Of a DNA stretch of 64,000 nt, positions 43,339-51,844 are shown piece after piece. A program made the position numbers and the translations under genes. The first letter of the stretch is position 1. Each line of letters starts with the position of its first letter. The notes beneath the pieces are model-generated. The model ran no database searches, was not told where the DNA came from, and saw only the letters and a program-made list of their open reading frames with translations. The stretch is from Phycisphaerae bacterium (GTDB taxonomy: Bacteria; Planctomycetota; Phycisphaerae; Phycisphaerales; UBA1924). The stretch is from contig JAUIHS010000001.1 of the NCBI GenBank assembly GCA_030432255.1, forward strand, positions 389,628-453,627, read 5' to 3'.

Positions 43339-43716
43339 GGCCAGACCTCCTCTCAGGGACCCCCAGTTTACCACAGCGGGTGCGCGGAGCCAGGGCCAAT
43401 GGACGCGAACAATTCCGTAACACCTTGCCAGTAATGAAGATATGGCGAACAGAATCGGGTAAAATCACCGTGGAGGCGCGCCGCGTTCACCGATCGGGCG
43501 CCTCACTCCAAGGGGCATGCCCCGAGAGCCGCATGGGCGGCACCACTTCCGATGGGAAACAGACGGGGACCTTCCGGGATTGCCGCATCGCTCGATGCGG
43601 GCCACGCGAAGCCACTGCGACGCGTCGCCGCGGCGTGCTTGTGGGACCTGTGGAGGAGTTCCTGCTCTGCACGTCGCGGTGATGCTATGCGCTCACGGAT
43701 CCGCGATGATGTCTTC
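43339..43716. other. Intergenic region without a recognisable gene
   Basis: This 378-bp region separates the divergent dockerin and glycosyltransferase genes. It contains short open frames in several readings, but none has a good Shine-Dalgarno with a plausible protein. A TAAAAT (about 43457) lies in a short AT-richer tract that could be part of a promoter, but no -35 is at a fitting distance. I see nothing else. Confidence 0.5.
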
Positions 43717-44811
43717 ATGCGCATCCTCGTGCTCGAACCCTTCGATCGTGGCAGTCACGCAGCCTTTCTTTCGGACTGGGCGGCACACTCATGTCACAGT
43801 CTCACGAGGCTGGGTCTGGCGGGTCGCCACTGGAAGTGGCGCATGCGACATGCCGCGGTCACGCTGGCGCGCGAGGTCTCCGGTCGCTGCGCGGCGGGTG
43901 AGTCCTGGGACGTCCTCTTCTGCTCCGACATGCTGAACCTCGCCGAGTTCATCGGGCTTGCGCCGGAAGCCGTACGTGGCCTGCCCCGTGTCGCGTACTT
44001 CCACGAGAACCAACTCACCTATCCCACCCGCCACGATGGTGAGCGCGATCAACACTTCGCCTACTCCAACTTCATGACCTGCCTCGCTGCCGATGAGGTC
44101 TGGTTCAATTCGGGATGGCACCGGGACGACTTCCTCGGTGCGCTGGACGGATTCCTTCGTCGGATGCCGGATCATGGCGAGGTCGACCTCGTCAACGCGA
44201 TCCGGTCGCGGTCACGGGTCATGTCGCCGGGAGTCGTCGTGCCCGATTTGGAGCAGAGTACGCGCACAGGGCCGCCCCGCATCGTCTGGGCTGCACGCTG
44301 GGAACATGACAAGGGCCCCGAACTCTTCTTCGATGCGTGCACGGAGTTGCATAGACGTGGATACGAATTCCGACTGATCGTGCTCGGGGAGTCGTTCCCC
44401 CAATTGCCAACGGTCTTCAGCGAGGCCAGAACAACTTTCGCGGACCACATCGAACACTGGGGCTACGCGCCCGATCGCGAAACCTACTGCCGACTCCTGA
44501 ATACCGGCCACGTGGTCGTCTCAACTGCCCATCACGAATTCTTCGGCCTCTCGATGCTGGAAGCTGCCGCCCTCGGCTGCACTCCAGTGGCGCCGCGAGC
44601 GCTCGCCTATCCGGAGACGCTTGGCGAATCGGCGCACTTCCATGACGGGACAGCCCGCGGAGTCGCTGACGCGATTCAGGCCGCGGCTGAGGAGCGAAGA
44701 CCACGTCGGGAGGTGGCCGAAGCGATCAGAAGACGCTATCTCTGGAGCCGCCGCGTCGACGAATTCGATTCCCGAATTGGCAGCGTCGCGCGGCAGGGAG
44801 GTCTGTCATGA
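43717..44811 (+). CDS. DUF3524-type glycosyltransferase, QTMAN-like
   Basis: The 364-residue protein starts MRILVLEPFDRGSHAAFLSD and has WDVLFCSDMLNLAEFIGLAP, VAYFHENQLTYPTR, and ADEVWFNSGWHRDDFLGALD. These are the hallmarks of DUF3524/GTDC1-type proteins, whose animal members include tRNA-queuosine alpha-mannosyltransferase. The C-terminal half is GT4-like (ARWEHDKGPELFFDA, STAHHEFFGLSMLEAAALGC), with E-x-F-G-L-S-x-L-E-A. Substrate in this organism is not shown; mannosyl-queuosine in tRNA-Asp is a testable idea. The ATG of the ROK kinase overlaps its stop as ATGA. Confidence 0.8.
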   Translation: MRILVLEPFDRGSHAAFLSDWAAHSCHSLTRLGLAGRHWKWRMRHAAVTLAREVSGRCAAGESWDVLFCSDMLNLAEFIGLAPEAVRGLPRVAYFHENQLTYPTRHDGERDQHFAYSNFMTCLAADEVWFNSGWHRDDFLGALDGFLRRMPDHGEVDLVNAIRSRSRVMSPGVVVPDLEQSTRTGPPRIVWAARWEHDKGPELFFDACTELHRRGYEFRLIVLGESFPQLPTVFSEARTTFADHIEHWGYAPDRETYCRLLNTGHVVVSTAHHEFFGLSMLEAAALGCTPVAPRALAYPETLGESAHFHDGTARGVADAIQAAAEERRPRREVAEAIRRRYLWSRRVDEFDSRIGSVARQGGLS

Positions 44812-45758
44812 CGCGCGTACTGGCGGGCATCGACATCGGCGGCACCAAGATCGGCGTCTGCCTCGGGAACGCTGATGGGCGGGTGCTGGAGGCGCACCGG
44901 TTCCCATTCGATCCCGCAGTTCCACCGATCGCAGTGCTGGATCAGGCCGTGCAACTGCTTGAAGAGATGATGGCTTCCAGGGGCATCGCCGCCATCGATG
45001 CTCTGGGGGTTCCGTGTCCCGGTCCGATTGACTACAAACGTCAGGCGTTCGTCGATCCCCCGAACATGCCGACCTGGCACGGCTTCGCCATTGTCGACGC
45101 GCTGCGGGACCGTTGCAGCGCGCCTGTGAAGATGATGAACGACGCGAATGCCACCGCGCTTGCCGAGTGGAAGTGGGGGGCCGCAAGGGGAACGGACACG
45201 GCGATCTACCTGACCATGTCCACGGGTATGGGAGCGGGCCTGGTTCTGGGAGGACGTATCTTCGAAGGACCGCTGGGTCTTGCCGGCGAGATTGGACACA
45301 TCAGGTTGCGCCCTGACGGACCGGTGGGCTTCGGCAAGCGGGGGAGTGTCGAGGGGTACCTCAGTGGGCCGGGCATGTTGCAGGTCGCACAATCGGAGGC
45401 TCGCCTGTGCGAACAGATCGGTGAACCGACCATCCTCCGCGATCCGGGGTTGACCGTCGAACAAGTGTGTGTTGCCGCGGGTGACGCCTCCGATGCCGCC
45501 GCGGTGCGCGTGATCGACCGCTGCGGCGAGGCGCTGGGAGAACTGATCGCGCTCCTCACCGACCTGTTGAATCCGGATGTCGTGATCCTCGGCACGATCG
45601 GCAGCGCACATCTTGACCTGTTCGCATCGCGGGCACGGACTGTTGTGGACCGGGAGGCCATTGGCCGCAGCGCACAGCGCATGCGCATCTGTGCCTCAGG
45701 ACTCAGTGATCGTTCGAGCCAGTCAGCCCTCGCCGTCGCGGCGGAAGCGAGGGTCTGA
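44808..45758 (+). CDS. ROK-family sugar kinase, zinc cysteines absent
   Basis: The 316-residue protein has the ROK start GIDIGGTKIGVCLGNADG (phosphate-1), then VPCPGPIDYK, VKMMNDANATALAEWKWGAA, MSTGMGAGLVLGGRIFEG, GLAGEIGHIRLRPDG and NPDVVILGTIG. ROK members usually have a Cys-rich zinc site (C-G-x-x-G-C-x-E) after the H of G-E-I-G-H. Here that segment is GFGKRGSVEGYLSGPG with no Cys. It should phosphorylate glucose or a related hexose with ATP. GGGAGG lies upstream of its ATG, which overlaps the DUF3524-type glycosyltransferase stop. Substrate unknown. Confidence 0.85.
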   Translation: MTRVLAGIDIGGTKIGVCLGNADGRVLEAHRFPFDPAVPPIAVLDQAVQLLEEMMASRGIAAIDALGVPCPGPIDYKRQAFVDPPNMPTWHGFAIVDALRDRCSAPVKMMNDANATALAEWKWGAARGTDTAIYLTMSTGMGAGLVLGGRIFEGPLGLAGEIGHIRLRPDGPVGFGKRGSVEGYLSGPGMLQVAQSEARLCEQIGEPTILRDPGLTVEQVCVAAGDASDAAAVRVIDRCGEALGELIALLTDLLNPDVVILGTIGSAHLDLFASRARTVVDREAIGRSAQRMRICASGLSDRSSQSALAVAAEARV

Positions 45759-45967
45759 CGGGGACCACTGGGCAGTGACGTTGCCGGCGCACGACTCGTG
45801 TTCGATCCGGTAGACGGGTCACCCCAAGTGACCACTGCGGGAGAGCAGAGGAAAAAAGTTTGAAGGGATGACGTGGTTGCCGGTGGAGTCTCGCGTCACT
45901 GGGCGGGTCGGAACTTGTCGGCCTGCTCACGAATCACCCATCTTCACACCTCTACAGGAGTTCAACG

Positions 45968-47188
45968 ATGTCACGCAAGAACACGCTTCGCAACGGATCA
46001 CTTGCCATTTCCGCAACCACCATGCTGCTCTGCTCCGCCGCGTTCACGTCGGCGGGTACCGACTTCTGCCCGACACCCGGCGGAACGATCGGTACGCCGG
46101 TCGTCGTCGATTCATGGAAGGACCAGAAGGGCGGCACCTGGACGCTGACCTGCACCAACGAGAGCACCTCGGGTGACTTCGTGTGGACCTACCAGGGTGC
46201 CGCACCGGGTTCACCCAAGAAGGTGATCGGGCGTTGCGTCTATGTCGGCGGTCAGAACAGCACCGGTGTCGTACCGGGACCGACGGGCAACGACGACTAC
46301 TGGTGGCACACCTGCTTCGATCCCAATCCCATCGCCCCCGGCAAGTACCGGGCCATCATCGACATCTTCTGCAAGAACGAGTGCGAGCACTCGCGCCGCT
46401 ACATGGAGTACTGCGACGGCGAATGGGTCGAAGTCGATCGTCGAGACACCTCAGCGGAGGACTTCGAGAACCAGGATCCCACCGACAGCAACGGTGACAC
46501 GATCCCGGATGAAGGCAAGCTCTACCTGACCGAAGACCTCTACGGTCCCGGCGAGCCCCCGCCCCTCCCCGCGGAGTTCGAAACGCGCGTCACGCTGGAG
46601 AGCGACTTCCTCGGCTTCGAGACCATGCTCTTCTGGAATCCCGGTATCGGCTTCCATGACATGGCGCCGGGTGATGTCCTCACCCTCGAGAATGTGCCGG
46701 CCGACACGCTCACCTGGCTGGATCCGCGCTTCATCGCCGTCGATGGACCCATCGGTGTCGAAATCCACCCGCTCGAACTGGTGCCGCTCGATCCCGGGAG
46801 CGCCCTGGCCATCCTCGATCAGCCTGTCCCCTTCGATACCCGCTACTCGCTCGGCAATCCCAACGCGTACCTGTTCGTCAACTCGGCCTTCAACGCGCCG
46901 CTCCCCCTCGAAGCCTTCGGATTCTCCAATGACCTCAACTTCACCGACTCGCCCGTCCATGGTCTGACCGCCGGCGAGATTCACCTCGGGCCGCCCGTGA
47001 TCCCGGCATGCCCCGGTGACAGCAACGGCGACAACGTGGTGGACTTCAACGACCTCAATGATGTCCTCGCCAACTGGAACACGCCCGGACCCATCGGCGA
47101 TGTCGACGGAAGCGGCTTCGTGGACTTCGATGACCTCAACCTGGTGCTCGCCAACTGGAGCACCGTCTGCATCCCGGCCACCGACTGA
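45968..47188 (+). CDS. Secreted protein with C-terminal dockerin-like domain
   Basis: The 406-residue product has a signal peptide (MSRKNTLRNGSLAISATTML, cleavage near FTSAG). The middle region has repeated Cys (LTCTNESTSG, GRCVYVGGQN, HTCFDPNPIA, DIFCKNECEHSRRYMEYC), which suggests disulfides, and the end is a two-EF-hand module (CPGDSNGDNVVDFNDLNDVL .. GDVDGSGFVDFDDLNLVL). A strong AGGAG precedes the ATG. A clear terminator follows. Function unknown. Confidence 0.8.
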   Translation: MSRKNTLRNGSLAISATTMLLCSAAFTSAGTDFCPTPGGTIGTPVVVDSWKDQKGGTWTLTCTNESTSGDFVWTYQGAAPGSPKKVIGRCVYVGGQNSTGVVPGPTGNDDYWWHTCFDPNPIAPGKYRAIIDIFCKNECEHSRRYMEYCDGEWVEVDRRDTSAEDFENQDPTDSNGDTIPDEGKLYLTEDLYGPGEPPPLPAEFETRVTLESDFLGFETMLFWNPGIGFHDMAPGDVLTLENVPADTLTWLDPRFIAVDGPIGVEIHPLELVPLDPGSALAILDQPVPFDTRYSLGNPNAYLFVNSAFNAPLPLEAFGFSNDLNFTDSPVHGLTAGEIHLGPPVIPACPGDSNGDNVVDFNDLNDVLANWNTPGPIGDVDGSGFVDFDDLNLVLANWSTVCIPATD

Positions 47189-47218
47189 CTCTCTCAAGTC
47201 TCACGGTGAACACCTCAC

Positions 47219-47258
47219 GGCGGACGCATCCCTCCACGATGCGTCCGCCATTCTTTTT
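47219..47258 (+). terminator. Terminator after the dockerin gene
   Basis: GGCGGACGCATC (47219-47230) pairs perfectly with GATGCGTCCGCC (47238-47249) across a seven-base loop. ATTCTTTTT follows. This is a strong intrinsic terminator. Confidence 0.9.
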
Positions 47259-47328
47259 GACGAACCTGCCAGCCGCTCCTCGGTACCATGCGGTACGCAC
47301 TCGCCTGCAATCGAATCCGGAGAGCATC

Positions 47329-48747
47329 ATGAGACATCCGCATCGGTTCGAATTCCCGCTCTGCCTCGCAATGCTCATCGCACTCGTCATGCCGCGAACC
47401 GCGCACGCCGATGCGCGAGTCACCGGGGTCATCCGCGGCGGGGACGAGGCCGTCGCGCCGTACAGTCTCTCGATCCTCCGGTCCGACGGCATGATCGAGG
47501 ACACCCAGTATCCCGATGCGGACGGCGCGTACGACTTCACGGTGCCCGCGGGTGACTACATCCTGCGCATCATCTCCGAACTCCCCTGGATCACCGATCA
47601 GCGCTTTCCGTTGAGCCTGAAGGACGGGAAACAGACCATGGATGTCACTCTCAAGCGGGCTCCGATTGCCACGATCAGCATCCGCGACGAGTCGGGGCAG
47701 CCCATCTCCGGAGCCCGTCTCCACAATGGTGCGTACGTCGGGGTCGATACGGCGACCTCCGATGCGCAGGGAATCGCGAAGCTCGCCATTCCCATCCTCG
47801 ATGGCATGCCCGTGCACTTCGATGCGCCCGGCTTCCTTCCCCGCACCGTACATATCGGCGTCGTCGGGCAGCCGGGTGTCACGCTGCTTCGCGGCGGCTC
47901 CATCACGGGACGGGCTGCCGATGCTCCAGCCGGTCATCCGGTTCGGGTCCTTTACCAGCCACGCCACGGTCCCCGCCGGTTGTTCGAGACGAAGCTCGAC
48001 GCTCAGGGGCGCTTCACCATCGATGGTCTGGACGCATCGGAAGGGAGGCTCTCCGTTCTGGTCCCCGGAGTCACGGCGGTGCTCGTCGACCCTGTCAAGG
48101 TGTCGCGCCCGGAGGTCACGGACCTCGGTGTGATCGCGCCCATCCGAGACAGCGATCTTCGGATCCGGACGCTGGACGCGGACGCTTCGCCCATCGAGGG
48201 CGCGGAGGTGACGCTGATTTATGACATGTGGACCTTCTTCGAGTGGCGTGGTGTCACCGGAGCTGATGGTGCCGTCGAGTTCACGGGAATCCCGGAGGGC
48301 CGTATCAGCATCGCCGTTGATCCGGGTGACGACTGGTGTACTGCCGAGCAGCCCGGCGTGGTGCTCAAGGCTAAGGATCTCGCGGAGGGTGCCGGGCTGG
48401 ATGTGCTGTGTGATCGGGCGGTGACGCTGCTGGGTGTCGTCAAGACGCCTGAGCCATCCGGTGACTTCCGCCAGATCGGGCGCGCCCACGCCGTGACCAT
48501 CACGGCCCAGGCGACGAGGGCTCCTGTGCGGGAGGTCTGGATGGGGTCGACTGATCCGGAGCATCCCGATCAACTGCGCATTCCGCACTGCCGACCGGGC
48601 AGGTGGCACCTCACCCTTGAGGTGGGCTCGTGGCAGGCGGCGATTCGCGATCACCTGATTCCCTCTCCCGGTCCCGGTACTCAGACCCATGATCTGGGCA
48701 CGATCGAACTGGAGCCGGCCCGGCGATTCATGCCGCCCTCACAGTAG
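47329..48747 (+). CDS. Secreted protein with repeated carboxypeptidase-regulatory-like domains
   Basis: The 472-residue product has a signal peptide (MRHPHRFEFPLCLAMLIALV, cleavage near AHA-D). It has several beta-sandwich repeats of the CarboxypepD_reg type: VTGVIRGGDEAVAPYSLSIL with YPDADGAYDFTVPAGDYILR, ISIRDESGQPISGARLHNG with SDAQGIAKLAI, and IEGAEVTLIYDMWTF with ADGAVEFTGIPEGRIS. It ends without a membrane anchor. Probably a periplasmic or surface structural/adhesive protein; no enzyme domain is visible. GGAGA precedes the start at 47329. Confidence 0.72.
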   Translation: MRHPHRFEFPLCLAMLIALVMPRTAHADARVTGVIRGGDEAVAPYSLSILRSDGMIEDTQYPDADGAYDFTVPAGDYILRIISELPWITDQRFPLSLKDGKQTMDVTLKRAPIATISIRDESGQPISGARLHNGAYVGVDTATSDAQGIAKLAIPILDGMPVHFDAPGFLPRTVHIGVVGQPGVTLLRGGSITGRAADAPAGHPVRVLYQPRHGPRRLFETKLDAQGRFTIDGLDASEGRLSVLVPGVTAVLVDPVKVSRPEVTDLGVIAPIRDSDLRIRTLDADASPIEGAEVTLIYDMWTFFEWRGVTGADGAVEFTGIPEGRISIAVDPGDDWCTAEQPGVVLKAKDLAEGAGLDVLCDRAVTLLGVVKTPEPSGDFRQIGRAHAVTITAQATRAPVREVWMGSTDPEHPDQLRIPHCRPGRWHLTLEVGSWQAAIRDHLIPSPGPGTQTHDLGTIELEPARRFMPPSQ

Positions 48748-48882
48748 CCGAACCGGCCTGCTTGAACCGTGCCTTCTGAAGGGATACCCTCTGTCGTTCC
48801 CGATTGAAAGTACATGGACCGCTCGTGCGCTGACTGTCAGGCACCGGCGGTCGTCGTCTGATCTTTGGAGTGACACCAACTG

Positions 48883-49818
48883 ATGACTCAGGATCCCATG
48901 GACATTGTGATCGGCGCCGACGAGGCTGCCGGTGATTCCGAGGCGTGCGAACGGCACTACAAGGCTGGACTCAGTCTTGTCGCAGAAGGCGACGTCGAGG
49001 GTGCCATCCCCGAGTTGCGTGCTGCGATCGCCGCGAGCCCGACGGACCCGCGTCCGATGTTCCGCCTTGCCTACGAACTCGACCTGCTCGGCGAGGAGAA
49101 CGAGGCGATCTCGTTGTATGAGCGCTGCTGCGACATCTCGCCAGCGCCCGTCAACGCACTGATCAACCTTGCAGTGCTCTACGAGGACAGTGGTGACTGG
49201 CGCCGCGCCGAGAAGTGCCTGCGCCAGGTGCTCGACACCGATCCCAACCATCCGCGTGCCCGCATGTTCATGAAGGACGTCGAGGCCAGCCGCGAGATGT
49301 ACTTCGATGAGGACCAGGATCGCGACCAGGCCAAGCGCAACGCGCTGCTGGACACGCCGGTCACGGACTTTGAACTCTCCGTACGAGCCCGCAACTGCCT
49401 CAAGAAGATGAACATCCGGACACTCGGCGACCTGCTTCGCATCACCGAGGCCGAACTCATGGGCTACAAGAACTTCGGGGAGGCATCGCTCAAGGAGATC
49501 AAGGACATGCTCGTCTCCAAGGGACTGCGCCTCGGCCAGGGCCTGGAAGAGCAGCACCGCCGAATCCGCAAGGAGGTCTACGACTCGCTCAAGGGTTCCG
49601 GAAAGGAATCAAAGCTCGGCAAGCCGGTCAGCGACCTCGGTCTCTCCGTCCGCGCCCGCAAGGCGCTGCAGATCCTCGGCATCCAGTCCATCGGCGACCT
49701 TGCCGCCCGCACCGAAGCGGAACTCATGGGCGTCAAGAACTTCGGCGCAACCTCGCTCGACGAAGTCAAGATCAAGCTCAATGAGCATGGCCTCGAACTG
49801 CGACGCCTCGAATTCTGA
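48883..49818 (+). CDS. TPR protein fused to two RNA polymerase alpha-subunit C-terminal domains
   Basis: The 311-residue cytoplasmic protein has TPR-like helices (about residues 22-132: AIPELRAAIAASPTDPRPMF, NALINLAVLYEDSGDWRRAE). Two alpha-CTD copies follow: residues about 155-220 (DFELSVRARNCLKKMNIRTL, YKNFGEASLKEIKDML) and 244-308 (DLGLSVRARKALQILGIQSI, VKNFGATSLDEVKIKL). The helix-hairpin-helix DNA-binding pattern is kept. Of the E. coli UP-element residues, Arg265 is kept in both copies (R168, R258). Asn268 is kept only in the first (N171; K261 region differs in the second). It is not RpoA, as the N-terminal RpoA domains are absent. It probably binds DNA or RNA polymerase. Confidence 0.85.
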   Translation: MTQDPMDIVIGADEAAGDSEACERHYKAGLSLVAEGDVEGAIPELRAAIAASPTDPRPMFRLAYELDLLGEENEAISLYERCCDISPAPVNALINLAVLYEDSGDWRRAEKCLRQVLDTDPNHPRARMFMKDVEASREMYFDEDQDRDQAKRNALLDTPVTDFELSVRARNCLKKMNIRTLGDLLRITEAELMGYKNFGEASLKEIKDMLVSKGLRLGQGLEEQHRRIRKEVYDSLKGSGKESKLGKPVSDLGLSVRARKALQILGIQSIGDLAARTEAELMGVKNFGATSLDEVKIKLNEHGLELRRLEF

Positions 49819-49842
49819 TTCCCGATCAGCCCGATTCTCGAC

Positions 49843-49869
49843 AAAGGCCGTCCCCAGCGGGCGGCCTTT
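49843..49869 (+). terminator. Terminator after the TPR/alpha-CTD gene
   Basis: AAAGGCCG (49843-49850) pairs with CGGCCTTT (49862-49869) with an 11-base loop, followed by CTC. It is the usual A-stem-T terminator, placed 25 bp after the stop and just before the convergent zinc-ribbon gene. Confidence 0.8.
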
Positions 49870-49870
49870 C

Positions 49871-50359
49871 TCATGCGCCTGCGGGCTCCGTGCCCGCTAA
49901 CGACGGGCGCCACGCGCCGCCGCACTCCGGACACACCCGGCATCCGTCCTGCTCCACCTTCGCACTGTGCAACTCGTATCCGCATGCCGGGCACCAGCCG
50001 GCCGCCGCGCAGTCGCGCCGGAAGTGCATCCACAGCCGCTTCGCCGATCGAGCGCTGGCCAGGGGCCCCAGCAGTCCGAGCATCATGACCAGTGCGATGA
50101 ACCCGATACCCACGACATACTCCGACAGGGAACGCGCCCGCAGCATCGTCGCACGCTGCACCGTGAAGATCACCACGGCAAGCAGACCGATCGACATCGG
50201 CAACCCGAAACGCCTGATCATGTTCACGCGGCTCAGCGATCGCAGGATCAGGCTCAGTCGCTGCTCCAGCAGTGATCGCTCGGCATCCACATCGAGCACC
50301 GCCTCCGATGGTCGCCATCGGACGCTGCGGGCGGTCTTTCTGTCATCGGTGAAGTGCAC
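49871..50359 (-). CDS. Membrane protein with C-terminal zinc ribbon
   Basis: The 162-residue protein has two membrane helices (about residues 53-68 GLPMSIGLLAVVIFTV and 80-101 YVVGIGFIALVMMLGLLGPL) and a C-terminal zinc ribbon CPACGYELHSA .. CRVCPECGGAW. It is related to the proteins at 12653 and 40542. The start at 50359 is GTG with no clear Shine-Dalgarno, so a later start is possible. Function unknown. Confidence 0.65.
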   Translation of the reverse strand: MHFTDDRKTARSVRWRPSEAVLDVDAERSLLEQRLSLILRSLSRVNMIRRFGLPMSIGLLAVVIFTVQRATMLRARSLSEYVVGIGFIALVMMLGLLGPLASARSAKRLWMHFRRDCAAAGWCPACGYELHSAKVEQDGCRVCPECGGAWRPSLAGTEPAGA

Positions 50360-50383
50360 TATAAGTATCTTAGAGCAAGGTAC

Positions 50384-51430
50384 TTACGTGCCGCAATGGT
50401 CGGGTGGGGTGAATTCGAGGCCGATCTGGCGGTGAATCCGCTCGATCATCGCCGCCTGCCCGATCGTCCACGCCAGGGTCGGGGTCGGTGAGACTTCGCC
50501 CCGGATCGCACCGGCCATGTCCCGGAACTGGTTCGTGAAACGCTCGCCACCCTGTTCAATGACCTCTTCGGAACTGCCCGGCCCCTGCGGGTGAGTCGCC
50601 GCGCGTTCAATGTGCAGGACCGCCCGCTGCGGATCGGGTCCGTACGGCCAGCCCGTCCAGACGCTGCCCCATGAACCCGTGAGCTTCAGGTACACGCCCG
50701 AAGCGCTCTCCATGGAACACCCGCCGGCGAAGAGCACTCCGGATGGGAAGCGCATCGAAACCGCCGCCTCACCATCCACGGATAACGCTTCGCCTTCATG
50801 CGGCGGTGCCCAGCGCGCCACGGCCCGGATCTCCTCCGGCTCTTCTCCCGTCAGGAGCCGCGCAAACCCGAAGGGATAGCAACCGAGGTCCATGATCGCG
50901 CCGCCCTCCATGGCATGAGAGAAACGCGTCCACGCGTGGGGTACGCGCAGGTCCATGCAATGAAAGCCCCTGATGAACTGCAGCGCACCGATGTGACTCC
51001 CGGCCACTTCGCCCATCTGCGCGATGTCGACGAGTCGCGGCGTCTGAGGGTGGTGCATGTACATGAAGCCTTCCTGAAAGATGCGGCCGGTCTTCGTCGC
51101 CGCCTCGGCGACCCGCTCTGCCTCGCTCTCCCATGGTGTCAACGGCTTCTCGCACAGGACGTGCTTGCCCTCTTCCATCAGGCGGCACGACCACGGGACA
51201 TGCAGGTGGTTCGGCAGCGTGATGTAGACCGCATCGACATCATCGCGATTCCCCAGTTCGTCGTACGTACACGCTTCGGGGACGCCATGCTCATCCGCGA
51301 ATGCACGGGCGCGGTCCGTTGTGCGCGACGCCGCGCAGGTCACCACGCAACCCTCCGCTTCGCGAATGTGCTTCAGCACACCCGCTGCAATTCGTCCGGT
51401 TCCCATCACCGCCCAGCGCACATCATTCAT
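50384..51430 (-). CDS. Gfo/Idh/MocA-family NAD(P)-dependent oxidoreductase
   Basis: The 348-residue protein has the Rossmann start VRWAVMGTGRIAAGVLKHI, the GKHVLCEKPLTPWESEAERV segment (E-K-P catalytic Lys) and a C-terminal alpha/beta domain with GAIMDLGCYPFGFARLLTGE. The family oxidises or reduces sugars, inositols or similar compounds; the substrate cannot be told from this sequence. The start at 51430 (MNDVRW) is used, as the frame is open a little further to 51448. Confidence 0.85.
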   Translation of the reverse strand: MNDVRWAVMGTGRIAAGVLKHIREAEGCVVTCAASRTTDRARAFADEHGVPEACTYDELGNRDDVDAVYITLPNHLHVPWSCRLMEEGKHVLCEKPLTPWESEAERVAEAATKTGRIFQEGFMYMHHPQTPRLVDIAQMGEVAGSHIGALQFIRGFHCMDLRVPHAWTRFSHAMEGGAIMDLGCYPFGFARLLTGEEPEEIRAVARWAPPHEGEALSVDGEAAVSMRFPSGVLFAGGCSMESASGVYLKLTGSWGSVWTGWPYGPDPQRAVLHIERAATHPQGPGSSEEVIEQGGERFTNQFRDMAGAIRGEVSPTPTLAWTIGQAAMIERIHRQIGLEFTPPDHCGT

Positions 51431-51480
51431 GCGCTGAGCATCGCACATGGCTCACACCACGGCAACCGAACCGTTCAGAT

Positions 51481-51744
51481 TCAGTGCACCCGTGCCCAGT
51501 ACTCCGCGGATCGCTCCACTTCGTGCACTTCAAAGTCGACGAGGTCATCCCAGGCGGCGATCCACTCGTCCAGCAGCGTCCGTGCTTCCGCGTCCATGAT
51601 CTGGAAGCAGGTGCGGCCATCGCGCGTCATCCAGGAATCCAGGTACCGCACGCCAGCGGGCAGCAGGCGGCCCTGCGATCGAAACCGCTCGCCGACGGCG
51701 TCTCGGGTGCCTTCGCTGAATCGCTCGATCACGAAGTACAGCAT
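51481..51744 (-). CDS. DUF3303-like small protein
   Basis: The 87-residue protein MLYFVIERFSEGTRDAVGER then GVRYLDSWMTRDGRTCFQIM and LLDEWIAAWDDLVDFEV matches the DUF3303 pattern (M-L-x-x-V-I-E-x-F, Y-x-x-S-W, F-Q-L-M, W-x-x-x-W). It is likely a small alpha/beta dimeric protein of unknown function. It lies 51 bp upstream of the oxidoreductase on the same strand. Confidence 0.75.
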   Translation of the reverse strand: MLYFVIERFSEGTRDAVGERFRSQGRLLPAGVRYLDSWMTRDGRTCFQIMDAEARTLLDEWIAAWDDLVDFEVHEVERSAEYWARVH

Positions 51745-51801
51745 GCTCTGTTACGGACGCCTTCAGCCTCGGGTTCGGTATCGGTCTCTCAACGTTCAAA
51801 T

Positions 51802-51832
51802 CGGTGCCCGCCCCGCATCGAGGCGGGCACCG
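51802..51832 (-). terminator. Terminator of the dockerin gene at 51845-52939
   Basis: CGGTGCCCGCC (51802-51812) pairs perfectly with GGCGGGCACCG (51822-51832) with a nine-base loop. On the minus strand ATTTG follows. It lies 12 bp after the stop of the minus-strand dockerin gene. The T run is short. Confidence 0.7.
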
Positions 51833-51844
51833 GTATCAATCAGA

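Noticed and set aside
43284..43682. Open frame of 132 codons in the intergenic region
   Set aside because: It lacks a Shine-Dalgarno, overlaps the signal peptide of the dockerin gene on the other strand and has low-complexity content without a domain.
47215..48690. Antisense open frame of 491 codons over the carboxypeptidase-regulatory-like gene
   Set aside because: The plus-strand gene has a signal peptide, Shine-Dalgarno and domain repeats; the antisense frame has none.
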